Position numbers and translations under genes: made by a program
Notes under the pieces: generated by a model
What the model was told of the DNA's origin: nothing
The model's input: the letters and a program-made list of their open reading frames with translations, nothing else
The model's database searches: none
In this document: one piece after another, positions 29,251 to 39,175 of the stretch
How the letters are laid out: the number at the start of each line of letters is the position of its first letter
Position numbering within the stretch: the stretch's first letter is position 1
Source: Sulfuritalea sp.
Lineage (GTDB): Bacteria > Pseudomonadota > Gammaproteobacteria > Burkholderiales > Rhodocyclaceae
DNA length: 64,000 bases
Direction: 5' to 3'
Assembly: GCA_016716965.1 (NCBI GenBank)
Contig: JADJUP010000026.1
Location: forward strand, 1-64,000

Positions 29251-31176
29251 TCAGTGCGCGACCGGCAGGATGCTGATGCTGCGGCCCTTCTTCATCCTGC
29301 CGACGACGTGCATTTCGCATTTCTTGCAGTCGAAGCGCAGGGTCAGCCTTTCCTTGCCATTGACCAGGGTCATGGGTTCCGCATTGACTCCCGTGACCCA
29401 GCCCTTGGCTTCCTTCGGGCACAGGCTGTGGCTGTAGCGCAGGCAGTGCTTGGTGATCATCAGCGACACATCGCCGGGCGTGGTGTCGGCCTCGTAGGCG
29501 TCGGCGATCAGCGCCACGCCGTGGCGGCGGTAAAAATTGCGCGCGGCGCCGTTGAGCACGTTGCCGAGGTAGGACAGTTCGCGTTCGGGAAAAGTCGGCG
29601 GTGGCGCTACGGCGGCTGCGCGCGCCAGGCGCGGGCGCGCCGCTTCGCGTGCCGCAACCAGCGCATCGACCGCGTCGCGGCGCAGGGCGTTGATCGCGGA
29701 AGCCGGCAGGAACCAGGCTTCGCCAAGCACCACCTTGACCTCGCCCGCCTTGAAGTCCGTGCCGCCGAGCTTGCCCAGGTTTTCGCCGAGGCCGACCAGC
29801 GCGCGCTGCGGATTCTTTGCCGCTTCCCTGGCATGGACGATGGCGGCGCGGCCCTCGATGCCGTCCTCGTCGCGCAGGGCCAGCGCGAAGCCGTCGGCGG
29901 TCTCGCTCAGTTCCACGGTGACGGCGATGCGGCGTTCGGCGGATTCCTTTTCCAGCAGGCGTTCGAAGGCCTGGTCGCGGTTGCGCAGGATTTCGACCCC
30001 GAGCTTGAAGCCTTCGGGATCCTCGGGCATCTCGTTGGGAAACAGGCGCTGGCTCTGGCCGACGCGCCGGGCGACGTTGATGCGCAGGCCGGCCAGCTTC
30101 CTGCCGCGCGACAGCCAGGAAATGCCGTCGCCATTGGCGAACTGTTCGTCGCTGTCCACCTCGAACCAGTCGGGTCCGATGCGCGTGATGGTGCCGCTGG
30201 CCTCGCCGGCGAAACTCGGCGTGTCGAAGGCGCCGATGTCGGGCTGGCGGCCATTGACGAAATAGTCGGTGGCGCCGCGGTTGAAGGTCTTTTCCGGGCG
30301 CGGCGTGAAGGTGAAGCTGCAGCGGCCGGACGAGGCGCGCGAGTACCGGTCCGGTGCGCCCTCGATGATGCGGTCGAGCAGTTGCCGGTAGTGCGCCGTG
30401 GTGTTCTTGACGTAGGCGGCGTCCTTCAGCCGACCCTCGACCTTGAACGAGCGGATGCCGGCGTCCGCCAGCGCGCGCAGGTTGGCGCTCTGGTCGTTGT
30501 CCTTCATCGACAGCAGGTGCTTGTCGAAGGCGACGATGCGGCCCTGTTTGTCTTCCAGGTTGTAGGGCAGGCGGCAGGCCTGCGAACATTCGCCGCGGTT
30601 GGCGCTGCGCCCGGTGTGGGCGTGGCTGATGTAGCACTGCCCCGAGAACGCCACGCACAGCGCGCCGTGGATGAAGAATTCGAGGAGGGGCGCGCTGCTT
30701 GCCGTAGCGCCAGCGCCGACTCTTGAATGGATCGCGCGGATCTCCGGCAGCGACAGTTCGCGCGCCAGCACCATCTGCGAGAAGCCGACCTCGGCGAGGA
30801 ACTTCGCCTTCTCCGGCGTGCGGATGTCGGTCTGGGTCGAGGCGTGGAGCTGGATCGGCGGCAGGTCGAGTTCCAGCAGGCCCATGTCCTGCACGATCAG
30901 CGCATCGACGCCGGCCTCGAACATCTGCCAGGCCATGCGCCGCGCTTCCTCCAGTTCGTCGTCGCGCAGTATGGTGTTGAGCGTGACGAAGACCTTGGCG
31001 TGGAAGCGGTGCGCGAAGGCCGTCAGGCGCTCGATATCGGCGACCGTGTTGCCCGCGCCGTAGCGCGCGCCGAAGGCCGGCCCGCCGACATACACGGCGT
31101 CGGCGCCGTGCCGGATCGCCTCGATGCCGATGTCGGCATTCTTGGCGGGGGCGAGGAGTTCGAGGGTAGCGGGCAT
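29251..31176 (-). CDS. rlhA: Peptidase U32-family 23S rRNA C2501 hydroxylation protein
   Basis: A 641-residue member of the U32 family. RlhA of E. coli is needed for 5-hydroxycytidine at 23S rRNA position 2501. The match is strong: ELLAPAKNADIGIEAIRHGA at the N-terminus, FVTLNTILRDDELE, FFIHGALCVAFSGQCY, RSANRGECSQACRLPY with the cluster Cys residues, and KFDCKKCEMHVVGRMKKG at the end. ATG 31176 is chosen over an upstream start because it gives the canonical beginning. Two 23-bp elements lie inside; the one at 30701 adds about eight residues (RVGAGATA and neighbours) just before FFIHGALC compared with the E. coli protein as I remember it. Confidence 0.93.
   Translation of the reverse strand: MPATLELLAPAKNADIGIEAIRHGADAVYVGGPAFGARYGAGNTVADIERLTAFAHRFHAKVFVTLNTILRDDELEEARRMAWQMFEAGVDALIVQDMGLLELDLPPIQLHASTQTDIRTPEKAKFLAEVGFSQMVLARELSLPEIRAIHSRVGAGATASSAPLLEFFIHGALCVAFSGQCYISHAHTGRSANRGECSQACRLPYNLEDKQGRIVAFDKHLLSMKDNDQSANLRALADAGIRSFKVEGRLKDAAYVKNTTAHYRQLLDRIIEGAPDRYSRASSGRCSFTFTPRPEKTFNRGATDYFVNGRQPDIGAFDTPSFAGEASGTITRIGPDWFEVDSDEQFANGDGISWLSRGRKLAGLRINVARRVGQSQRLFPNEMPEDPEGFKLGVEILRNRDQAFERLLEKESAERRIAVTVELSETADGFALALRDEDGIEGRAAIVHAREAAKNPQRALVGLGENLGKLGGTDFKAGEVKVVLGEAWFLPASAINALRRDAVDALVAAREAARPRLARAAAVAPPPTFPERELSYLGNVLNGAARNFYRRHGVALIADAYEADTTPGDVSLMITKHCLRYSHSLCPKEAKGWVTGVNAEPMTLVNGKERLTLRFDCKKCEMHVVGRMKKGRSISILPVAH
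29591..29613 (+). repeat. 23-bp dispersed element, copy 9
   Basis: AAAGTCGGCGGTGGCG then CT and ACGGC. It encodes AVAPPPTF in rlhA at a Pro-rich linker that is also Pro-rich in E. coli RlhA. Confidence 0.8.
30701..30723 (-). repeat. 23-bp dispersed element, copy 10
   Basis: GCCGTAGCGCCAGCGCCG then ACTCT on the plus strand. It encodes RVGAGATA in rlhA and appears to be a true insertion relative to E. coli. Confidence 0.88.
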
Positions 31177-31219
31177 GGGGGCGGGATTGTACCGGAGCAA
31201 CGACTGCCGGCTGCTCCCA

Positions 31220-34200
31220 TCAATTGCGGGACTGTGACAGCCACTTCAACAGGATGCCGTACAGCACATCGGGCGCGACCGGCTTGCCGATGTGGTCGTC
31301 CATGCCGGCGACGATGCACAGCTTGCGATCCTCGTCGAAGGCATTGGCCGTCATCGCCAGGATCGGCGTGGTCGCGTAGCCGGGCAGGGCGCGGATCGCC
31401 TGCGTGGCCTCTTCGCCGTTCATCAGCGGCATCTGCATGTCCATCAGGATCAGGTCGTAGTGCGTGCGCTGCGCCATGGCGACCGCGGCGCGTCCGTCCT
31501 CGGCGAGGTCTACCGCCAGGCCGACATACTCCAGCGCGTCACGGGAAACCTCCTGGTTGATCGGCTCGTCCTCCGCCAGAAGGATGTGCGCCCCGGCATG
31601 GCGGGCCCTGATCTGCTCTTCGGCCGACGGCGCCGCAACAGTCGGCGCCGGCGCCACGACATCCGCGTCCCCCCTTTTCAGGGGCACGACAAACCAGAAC
31701 GTACTGCCCTCGCCCACGCTGCTGTCGACGCCGATGGCGCCGCCCATCATTTCGACCAGCCGCCGGCTGATCGCGAGCCCGAGCCCGGTACCGCCATATT
31801 TCCGTGTCGTCGAACTGTCGGCCTGCTCGAAGGCCGTGAACAACCTGGCCTGGGCGGCCGGTTCGATGCCGATGCCGCTATCCCTGATTTCGAATCGGAC
31901 TTCTACCTGCTCGGGCGTGGCATCGAGCTGCCTGGCGCTTACGGTGATGCCGCCCTGGGCGGTGAACTTGATGGCGTTGGAGGTCAGGTTCAGGAGGATT
32001 TGTTCAAGCCGCAGGGAATCGCCCATCAGCGCCTGCCGCCCCAGCGCCTCGGGAAGGTCGACCTCCAGCCGCAGGCCCTTGTCCGCGGCCCTGGTGCCGA
32101 TCACGCCGACGAGCCTGTCCAGCACGTGATCGAGCTGCAGCGGCGAGTCTTCCAGCTCCATGCGCTCGGCCTCGATCTTCGAGATGTCGAGGATGTCGTT
32201 GAGCACCGCCAGCAGGTGGTCGGCGGCGTCCTTGGCCTTGTCCAGCTGGGCGATCCCGGTTTCATCCTTCATGCGCCGTCGCGCCAGGGTCAGCATGCCC
32301 ATGATGCCGTTCATCGGCGTACGCAACTCGTGGCTCATGTTGGCAAGGAAGGTGCTCTTGGCGCGGCTGGCGGCTTCGGCGGCGTCCTTGGCCACGGAAA
32401 GCGCGGCGGTACGCACATCGACCAGTTGCTGCAGATGCAGCCGGTGCTGTTCGAGTTCCTGGTCGGTGGCCTTGCGCCGGGTGATGTCGTGACCGATGCC
32501 AAGGATGCCCACCAGCTTGCCCTCGGCATCGCGCATGGGCACCTTCGTGGTTTCGAGCAGTTCGCGGTGGCCGTCGGAAGCGAAGGCCACCTCCTCCTCG
32601 TTGATCGACGGTCCGTTCCTTTCCATGGCGAGGCGATCGTGCTGGCGGAAGGAATCGGCAAGCGCCGCGGACACGAAGTCGTAGTCGGTCTTGCCGAGGA
32701 TCTCCGCCTCGCGGGCGCCGAAGAACTCCTCGAACCTGCGGTTGCAGCCGAGATAGATTCCCTCCGCATTCTTCAGCCACACCAGGTCCGGCAGCGCATC
32801 GATCAGCGCACGCAGGACAGCCCGTTCCCGAGTCAGGGCGGCCTCGGCTTCCCTGCGGTTGGTGATGTCCCGGGCGAAGCCGACGGTGCCAAGCAGGGCG
32901 CCATTGCGGTCGATCACCGGGGCCTTGTAGGTTTCGAACCACCTGCGGTTGCCGGCAACGACGATCTCTTCCTCGACGTTCTTCTTCTGTCGTGATTCGA
33001 GGACGGCGCGGTCGTCCGCCCGATAGCGCTCGGCCAGGTCCTGCGGCGCGATGTCGAGATCGGTCTTGCCGACCAGCGCCCCGGCATTGCGGGCTCCGAA
33101 CAGCTCGGCAAACCCGGCATTGACGGCGAGGAAGCGGCCTTCGGTATCCTTCAGCCACACCGCGAAGGGGAAGTTGTCGAGCAGTGCCCGCTGGTACTGG
33201 TCGCGCTGCTGGAGGGATTGCAGCAATCGGTTGAAACCGCCGATCAGTTCGCCGATTTCATCCTGGCTGGTGACCGGCAGGGATTGAACGGGCTGATCGT
33301 TTGCCAGTTGGTTGCTCAGCGCCCTGCTCGCGCCGAGCATCGGGGCGAAGCGCTGCTGCAGCATGCGAGTGATCAGCCACCAGGTCAGTACACCGGCTAT
33401 CAGGCTGAAAACCAGGGTGCTCAGCAGCACGCGCCGCGTCATGGCATCGATAGGCGCGAAGGCTTCTTCGGTCGGCAGGGTGGCGACCACGAACCACCCT
33501 GTCGCGGGAATGCCCTTGGCCGCCGAAAGTTCGGAAACTCCGCGCGAATTGACCGCTACTCCAGAACCTTCGTAACCCGCCATGAAACGATCGTGCATGG
33601 CGTTGAGGCCCGGTGCGGGCAGGGGTTGCATGATCCGGCTCTTGTCCGTCGCGGTGATGAACAGTTTGTGCTGTGGGGCGATCAGCAGGTAGCCGCCACT
33701 CTTGCCGTAATGGCTCTGCGTGACCTTGTCCAGGAAATTGGGCTTGCCCAGGTTGGTCGCCCCGACCAGGGCGCCCAGCACCTTGCCCTGGGTGTCACGA
33801 ACGGGTACTGCAATCGATACAGTCGGCGTTTGCAGGTGCTTGCCCACGACGGGTTTGCCGATGGTCGAGCGGCCCTCCCCGGTCGCGGCGGCGATGAAGT
33901 CCCTGTCGCTGTAATCGGTGCCGACGCGTCCCAGTGAAGCCGGCGCCGAGGCAATCGCCACACCATCGACCCCGGTGACGAAGATGCCCGCGTTGAACAT
34001 GCTGAGGATCGCCGGGCTGCCTTCCAGTCTCTCCTGCAACGCGGCCGCGTTCTGCAGCAGGGACGGATCGAGTCGGCCCTTGGCATATTGTTCCAGCGCA
34101 TTGATGCGCGCGCTCAACTCGTCGTCCAGCCCCTTCGCCACCAGCGTCGTCGTCGCGAACTGCTGCTCGCCGAGTGCGCGCTGCATGTCGCCCTGCAGCA

Positions 34201-34309
34201 TCCAGCTGGTGGACAAGGCCAGCGCGAAAATGCTGGCCACCAGGATTCCCAGCGTGAAGAAGGTCACGCGGGCCTTGAGCGATCGCCAACTGAAGAGATT
34301 GGGATTCAT
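31220..34309 (-). CDS. Hybrid sensor histidine kinase with Cache, two PAS domains and receiver
   Basis: A 1029-residue membrane kinase. A first helix near 15-37 and a second near 310-330 enclose a dCache-type periplasmic sensor (GRVGTDYSDRDFIAAATGEG, GKSGGYLLIAPQ). A HAMP-like stretch, two PAS domains, a coiled coil, the dimerisation domain (NMSHELRTPMNGIMGM), an ATPase domain (GGTGLGLAISRRLVEMMGG) and a receiver (LILMDMQMPLMNG) follow. The linker before the receiver reads VVAPAPTVAAPS and contains a 23-bp element. No response regulator or phosphotransfer gene is adjacent. Confidence 0.92.
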   Translation of the reverse strand: MNPNLFSWRSLKARVTFFTLGILVASIFALALSTSWMLQGDMQRALGEQQFATTTLVAKGLDDELSARINALEQYAKGRLDPSLLQNAAALQERLEGSPAILSMFNAGIFVTGVDGVAIASAPASLGRVGTDYSDRDFIAAATGEGRSTIGKPVVGKHLQTPTVSIAVPVRDTQGKVLGALVGATNLGKPNFLDKVTQSHYGKSGGYLLIAPQHKLFITATDKSRIMQPLPAPGLNAMHDRFMAGYEGSGVAVNSRGVSELSAAKGIPATGWFVVATLPTEEAFAPIDAMTRRVLLSTLVFSLIAGVLTWWLITRMLQQRFAPMLGASRALSNQLANDQPVQSLPVTSQDEIGELIGGFNRLLQSLQQRDQYQRALLDNFPFAVWLKDTEGRFLAVNAGFAELFGARNAGALVGKTDLDIAPQDLAERYRADDRAVLESRQKKNVEEEIVVAGNRRWFETYKAPVIDRNGALLGTVGFARDITNRREAEAALTRERAVLRALIDALPDLVWLKNAEGIYLGCNRRFEEFFGAREAEILGKTDYDFVSAALADSFRQHDRLAMERNGPSINEEEVAFASDGHRELLETTKVPMRDAEGKLVGILGIGHDITRRKATDQELEQHRLHLQQLVDVRTAALSVAKDAAEAASRAKSTFLANMSHELRTPMNGIMGMLTLARRRMKDETGIAQLDKAKDAADHLLAVLNDILDISKIEAERMELEDSPLQLDHVLDRLVGVIGTRAADKGLRLEVDLPEALGRQALMGDSLRLEQILLNLTSNAIKFTAQGGITVSARQLDATPEQVEVRFEIRDSGIGIEPAAQARLFTAFEQADSSTTRKYGGTGLGLAISRRLVEMMGGAIGVDSSVGEGSTFWFVVPLKRGDADVVAPAPTVAAPSAEEQIRARHAGAHILLAEDEPINQEVSRDALEYVGLAVDLAEDGRAAVAMAQRTHYDLILMDMQMPLMNGEEATQAIRALPGYATTPILAMTANAFDEDRKLCIVAGMDDHIGKPVAPDVLYGILLKWLSQSRN
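31638..31660 (+). repeat. 23-bp dispersed element, copy 11
   Basis: ACAGTCGGCGCCGGCG then CC and ACGAC. It lies in the linker between the ATPase and receiver domains of the hybrid kinase, read as VAPAPTV. Confidence 0.8.
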
Positions 34310-34609
34310 GGTGGAATTTCAGGAGAAGTAGATCCGATACTTCAGCATCGGGGACAGGAAATCTTTGGAAAACGGCGTACATGCCAACAGGGTTCTGACA
34401 GTGCGCCCGCTCCCGATCTTGAAATCGTTGGTTCTGCTTGCCACGAGAATCACCCGGTTCCGGTAGCCATGACTATGTAATGGATATTACGCCCACCATA
34501 GGCAAGCGACAAATGGCGGATTACCCGGCCTCGTCGCGGCCTGCCGCAGAGGCGCCGGGTCGCCTATCATTGCGTATTGTGGATAGCCGATGACGTTCCA
34601 GTTCCGCCG
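34310..34609. other. Intergenic region between hybrid kinase and lipoprotein genes
   Basis: This 300-nt stretch separates divergent genes and should hold promoters for both. I see no supported gene, no strong hairpin terminator and no clear -35/-10 pair; it is somewhat AT-richer around 34460-34520. Confidence 0.4.
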
Positions 34610-35119
34610 ATGCGCTTGATACCCCGCCTGCTGCCTGCCGCCGTGATGGCCGTGTTGCTGCCCGGTTGTGCCGACACGCCGCTGGCACCGCCGAAGATCG
34701 ACCGCATCAGCGCCGAGCAACTCGAGGCGCGCCTGCCGCAGCCGGTGGCGGCGCTGCCGCTGGAGCAGGTGGTGACGCTGGCCCGGCAGGGCATTGCAAC
34801 CGAAGAGATCATTTCGCGCATGGTGGCCTCGGCCTCGCGCTACCGACTTTCGGCCGGGCAGATCCTCGAACTGGCAGCGCAGGGCGTGCCGCGCGAGGTG
34901 CTGGACCACATGGTCGCCGCCGAGCGCCGGCAGATATTCGACGACATGGCGGCCGACGCCAACCGGCGCGACGAGGCGTGCAACCTGCGCATCGAGCAGG
35001 AACTGCGCCATTGCCGCAACCAGGTAATTGGGCCGATGCTGATGCCCGGCCCCTATCCCTTTCCCATGATCAACTGCTTCCCGCTGTCACCCGGCTCGCC
35101 GTTCTGGCGCTGCCTGTGA
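34610..35119 (+). CDS. Hypothetical lipoprotein
   Basis: A 169-residue predicted lipoprotein: a short hydrophobic signal ends in the lipobox VLLPGCAD with the Cys about residue 21. The mature part has a helical region (PLEQVVTLARQGIATEEIIS, LSAGQILELAAQGVPREVLD) that looks like two repeats of a helix-loop-helix unit. A Pro/Phe-rich C-terminus with several Cys residues follows (CNLRIEQELRHC). ATG 34610 is used because it begins the signal. No known function; it precedes a periplasmic protein and a Rieske protein on the same strand. Confidence 0.75.
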   Translation: MRLIPRLLPAAVMAVLLPGCADTPLAPPKIDRISAEQLEARLPQPVAALPLEQVVTLARQGIATEEIISRMVASASRYRLSAGQILELAAQGVPREVLDHMVAAERRQIFDDMAADANRRDEACNLRIEQELRHCRNQVIGPMLMPGPYPFPMINCFPLSPGSPFWRCL

Positions 35120-35156
35120 ACGGAGCCTCGATTTTCACAACCTGACTGGACCTTTC

Positions 35157-35522
35157 ATGAAACTCATGCTTTTCCTGCTGGCGCTATCCGCCACGACCTC
35201 GACGCTGGCGGCGCCGCCGCCCGGCCATCCCTCGCCGGAACAGGCGCGCGACATGCTGATGCCGGACAAGCCGCCGGCTCCTTCGGAACTGCCGAACCAG
35301 GGCAAGGTGCTGACGGCGATCGACGCCAACGACTTCACCTATATCGAGGTCGAGCATCGCGGCGCGCGCGAATGGATCGCCGCGCCGAAGATGGCCGTCA
35401 AGCCGGGCAGCATGATTCGCTACGAAGAGGGCTCGATCATGACCAATTTCTACAGCAAGCTGCTGCAGCGCACTTTTGCCACTGTCATGTTCGTCGGCCA
35501 TGTCGCGGTGGTCGGTCAATAG
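35157..35522 (+). CDS. NrfJ-like periplasmic protein
   Basis: A 121-residue exported protein with a cleavable signal (LLALSATTSTLAAPP). The mature part contains GKVLTAIDANDFTYIEVEHR, WIAAPKMAVKPGSMIRYEEG and SIMTNFYSKLLQRTF. This pattern belongs to a small family often called NrfJ-related, found near cytochrome and nitrite/nitrous oxide reduction genes. A Cys-free beta-barrel-like fold is likely. The biochemical role of the family is not clear to me. Confidence 0.75.
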   Translation: MKLMLFLLALSATTSTLAAPPPGHPSPEQARDMLMPDKPPAPSELPNQGKVLTAIDANDFTYIEVEHRGAREWIAAPKMAVKPGSMIRYEEGSIMTNFYSKLLQRTFATVMFVGHVAVVGQ

Positions 35523-35550
35523 GGGGCGCGCCACGCCCGCGGGCGGACCA

Positions 35551-35573
35551 AAAGTCGGCTCCGGCGGCACGGC
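35551..35573 (+). repeat. 23-bp dispersed element, copy 12
   Basis: AAAGTCGGCTCCGGCG then GC and ACGGC, in the 75-nt gap between the NrfJ-like and Rieske genes. Confidence 0.8.
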
Positions 35574-35597
35574 ACGCGGGCCCTTGAGGTTCGCGCC

Positions 35598-36134
35598 GTG
35601 AGCGCCGATCGCGTCGACCGTCGCCGGCTCTATCTTGCCGGCGGGATTTGCGCGCTGGGCGCGGGCTTCGGCGCGGCCTGGTACGTCACCACGCAGCCGC
35701 AGCCACCGGCCGGCAGTCCGCTGCCGGTCGAGGTCGGCGACCTCGCGCCGGGCCGCTTGCGCACGATTGAATGGAAGGGACGTTCGGTGTGGATCCTGCG
35801 CCGCAGCGCCGATGAGATCGCCGGGCTTGCTGGCTACGAGAGCGAACTGGCCGACCCGGCGTCCCTGCATTCGCTGCAGCCGGAGGCCTGCCGCAATCCG
35901 CACCGTTCGCTGCGCCCGGAACTCTTCGTCGCGGTCGGCCAATGCACGCACCAGGGCTGTCCGCCGGCCTTGCGCAGCGGCGCGGGCAATCGCAGCGAGT
36001 TCCTCTGCCCCTGCCACACCTCCAAATTCGACCTTGCCGGACGCGTATTCCGCATGGGACCGGCGACTGCCAACCTCGTGGTTCCGGAATACCGGCTGGA
36101 GGGCGCCGGCCGCGTCGTCATCGGCGAGAGCTGA
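35598..36134 (+). CDS. Rieske [2Fe-2S] protein, membrane anchored
   Basis: A 178-residue protein starting at GTG. A basic N-terminus and one transmembrane helix (LYLAGGICALGAGFGAAWYV) anchor a periplasmic Rieske domain. The cluster ligands are in CTHQGCPP and CPCHTSKFD, followed by GRVFRMGPATANLVVPEY. The architecture equals that of the cytochrome bc1 iron-sulfur subunit, but no cytochrome b or c1 gene follows. It is therefore either a second, solitary Rieske protein or part of another electron-transfer chain with the NrfJ-like neighbour. Confidence 0.88.
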   Translation: MSADRVDRRRLYLAGGICALGAGFGAAWYVTTQPQPPAGSPLPVEVGDLAPGRLRTIEWKGRSVWILRRSADEIAGLAGYESELADPASLHSLQPEACRNPHRSLRPELFVAVGQCTHQGCPPALRSGAGNRSEFLCPCHTSKFDLAGRVFRMGPATANLVVPEYRLEGAGRVVIGES

Positions 36135-36158
36135 GGCGTTGCGTCGGACGCGCGGCGC

Positions 36159-36527
36159 TTAGCCGAGGATGCGTATCTTCAGCCTTTCCAGGATGCCGAG
36201 GCTGTTCCACCAGGCAACGCCTTCTTCACGGAAGCGAATCCCTTCCTCGGTCAGGATCAGCTTGCGTGCGCCCATTTCGGTCGGGCCGGAGTCGACAAGG
36301 TAGCCTTTTTCCATGAGGTAGCCGGCGATGCCCGGCTGTACCTGGGTGCCGTGCAGCGTCCAGCGCGCGCCGTAGCCGTCGGCATCGCCGCCGAGCATCA
36401 GGATGGGTACGTAGCGGCCCATCAGCCGCATTACTTCCAGGGTTTCGTAGCGGCTGGGGATGTCGCCGGCGCTGCCCGCCTTGCCTCGGGTGGTCTCGTC
36501 GTGGTCCATGCGCCCGCGGCGGGCCAT
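36159..36527 (-). CDS. Hypothetical protein, possibly winged-helix
   Basis: A 122-residue soluble protein. The central part (ETLEVMRLMGRYVPILML, IAGYLMEKGYLVDSGPTEMG, ARKLILTEEGIRFREEGVAW) has the look of a winged helix with a terminal helix, as in MarR/PadR-like folds, but I cannot assign a family. Its ATG overlaps the stop of the upstream small membrane protein gene (TAATG), so the two are coupled. Confidence 0.6.
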   Translation of the reverse strand: MARRGRMDHDETTRGKAGSAGDIPSRYETLEVMRLMGRYVPILMLGGDADGYGARWTLHGTQVQPGIAGYLMEKGYLVDSGPTEMGARKLILTEEGIRFREEGVAWWNSLGILERLKIRILG

Positions 36528-36778
36528 TAGGCCGGCGGCGTCCGTCGCTTCGGCAGCACCCAGACCAGCAGCAGCGGCAGGATGGGAATCGACAACGCAA
36601 GGAGCAGCCAGGCGATGGCCGAACGTCCTTTCCTGCGCGCCAGGATCACCGTGGGGATGGCCGCCACCACCGACAGCACGGTGAGAAGAATCAGCCAGGA
36701 CAGCGCGGCCTCCGCGGCATCGCGGTCGATGCCGAATTGGCCGAGCACGGCGATGGTGTTGGCATCGAGCATGGGCAT
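36527..36778 (-). CDS. Small two-helix membrane protein
   Basis: An 83-residue protein with two hydrophobic helices (LSWLILLTVLSVVAAIPTVI and IAWLLLALSIPILPLLLVWV) and a basic Lys/Arg loop between them. It has no recognised family and is translationally coupled to the gene downstream. It resembles phospholipase-D-nuclease N-terminal-like small membrane proteins, weakly. Confidence 0.6.
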   Translation of the reverse strand: MPMLDANTIAVLGQFGIDRDAAEAALSWLILLTVLSVVAAIPTVILARRKGRSAIAWLLLALSIPILPLLLVWVLPKRRTPPA

Positions 36779-36814
36779 CCTCCCCGGCGGTTCCGTGTCG
36801 CGTCCCGGATCGTC

Positions 36815-38479
<1,665 letters not shown>

Positions 38480-38487
38480 GGGTATCT

Positions 38488-38805
38488 TTAAAGTCCGGTG
38501 AAAAGAAGATCCAGCGCGGCGAGGATTTCGTCGCGCTGGCGGGAAAGGTTTGTCACGGGTTTCTTGAGCATGCGTCTCGGCACGGCCGCAATGTCCTGCA
38601 CGCGCAGCAGGTATTCCTTGCCGCCGATGACCATCACCGGATTGAGACGCACGACAGGAATGATGGATTTGTCGCCTTTCAGCCGCAGCGGAGCCACGAC
38701 ATGGTTCTCGATGGCGTCAAGCAGGTCCGATTGCAGCGCTACTACGTAGGGGATTCTGACCTTGGTGGTCGGATCCGGATTGGCATAGACGTCGAACTGG
38801 CTCAT
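38488..38805 (-). CDS. ccdB: CcdB-family toxin (gyrase poison)
   Basis: A 105-residue toxin with the family pattern SQFDVYANPDPTTKVRIPYV, VVRLNPVMVIGGKEYLLRVQ and a C-terminus DLLFTGL. The terminal residues contact GyrA in F-plasmid CcdB (Trp-Gly-Ile); chromosomal relatives such as the Vibrio fischeri one end in TGI, so TGL is compatible with activity. ATG 38805 overlaps the antitoxin stop (ATGA), the usual coupling. Confidence 0.92.
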   Translation of the reverse strand: MSQFDVYANPDPTTKVRIPYVVALQSDLLDAIENHVVAPLRLKGDKSIIPVVRLNPVMVIGGKEYLLRVQDIAAVPRRMLKKPVTNLSRQRDEILAALDLLFTGL

Positions 38806-39038
38806 CGGCAAAACTGACGAAAGCCATCGCTGAACAGGCCGAATTCGGCAATCTCGCGGTTGTAGGCCTCGATGGCCTCCTTGTTCTGCTCCAGCCACTC
38901 GGCTTCGCGCTGCCGCTTCAGTTCGGCGGTAAGCGCGACTTCCAGCGTATGCGAGAGGTTGATTTTGCGTGCGCGTGCTTCTTCCAGCAGGTCGGCGCGC
39001 ACGGTAAGGTTCGCAGCTTTCTTGGCGGGCGTGTTCAT
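38802..39038 (-). CDS. ccdA: CcdA-family antitoxin
   Basis: A 78-residue antitoxin. The N-terminal ribbon-helix-helix DNA-binding part is KAANLTVRADLLEEARARKI with NLSHTLEVALTAEL. The C-terminal toxin-neutralising tail ends AEFGLFSDGFRQF, as in CcdA. ATG 39038 is preceded by AGGAG. It is transcribed from a strong-looking promoter with an operator over the -10 box, consistent with autorepression by the CcdA-CcdB complex. Confidence 0.92.
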   Translation of the reverse strand: MNTPAKKAANLTVRADLLEEARARKINLSHTLEVALTAELKRQREAEWLEQNKEAIEAYNREIAEFGLFSDGFRQFCR

Positions 39039-39057
39039 GGCGAAGCTCCTGCGTGAA

Positions 39058-39096
39058 CGATGCGCGCAGACTACGCGCATCGATAATGCGCGTCAA
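39058..39096 (-). promoter_or_regulatory. ccdAB promoter with overlapping operator
   Basis: On the minus strand TTGACG (39096-39091) is followed after 17 bp by TAGTCT (39073-39068), a good sigma-70 promoter. The inverted repeat CGATGCGCG (39058-39066) / CGCGCATCG (39074-39082) is centred on the -10 box, the natural place for autorepression by CcdA. The start codon is 20 nt further on. Confidence 0.8.
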
Positions 39097-39175
39097 GTTG
39101 TGGCGGACTGCGTCGGCACCGTGAGACACTTGCATCCCGGCACCGCGCGAGCGAGTGAAATTCGGAGAGCAACGC

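Noticed and set aside
33819..33841. ACAGTCGGCGTTTGCAGG as another copy of the dispersed element
   Set aside because: Only the first nine bases agree; the second half does not.
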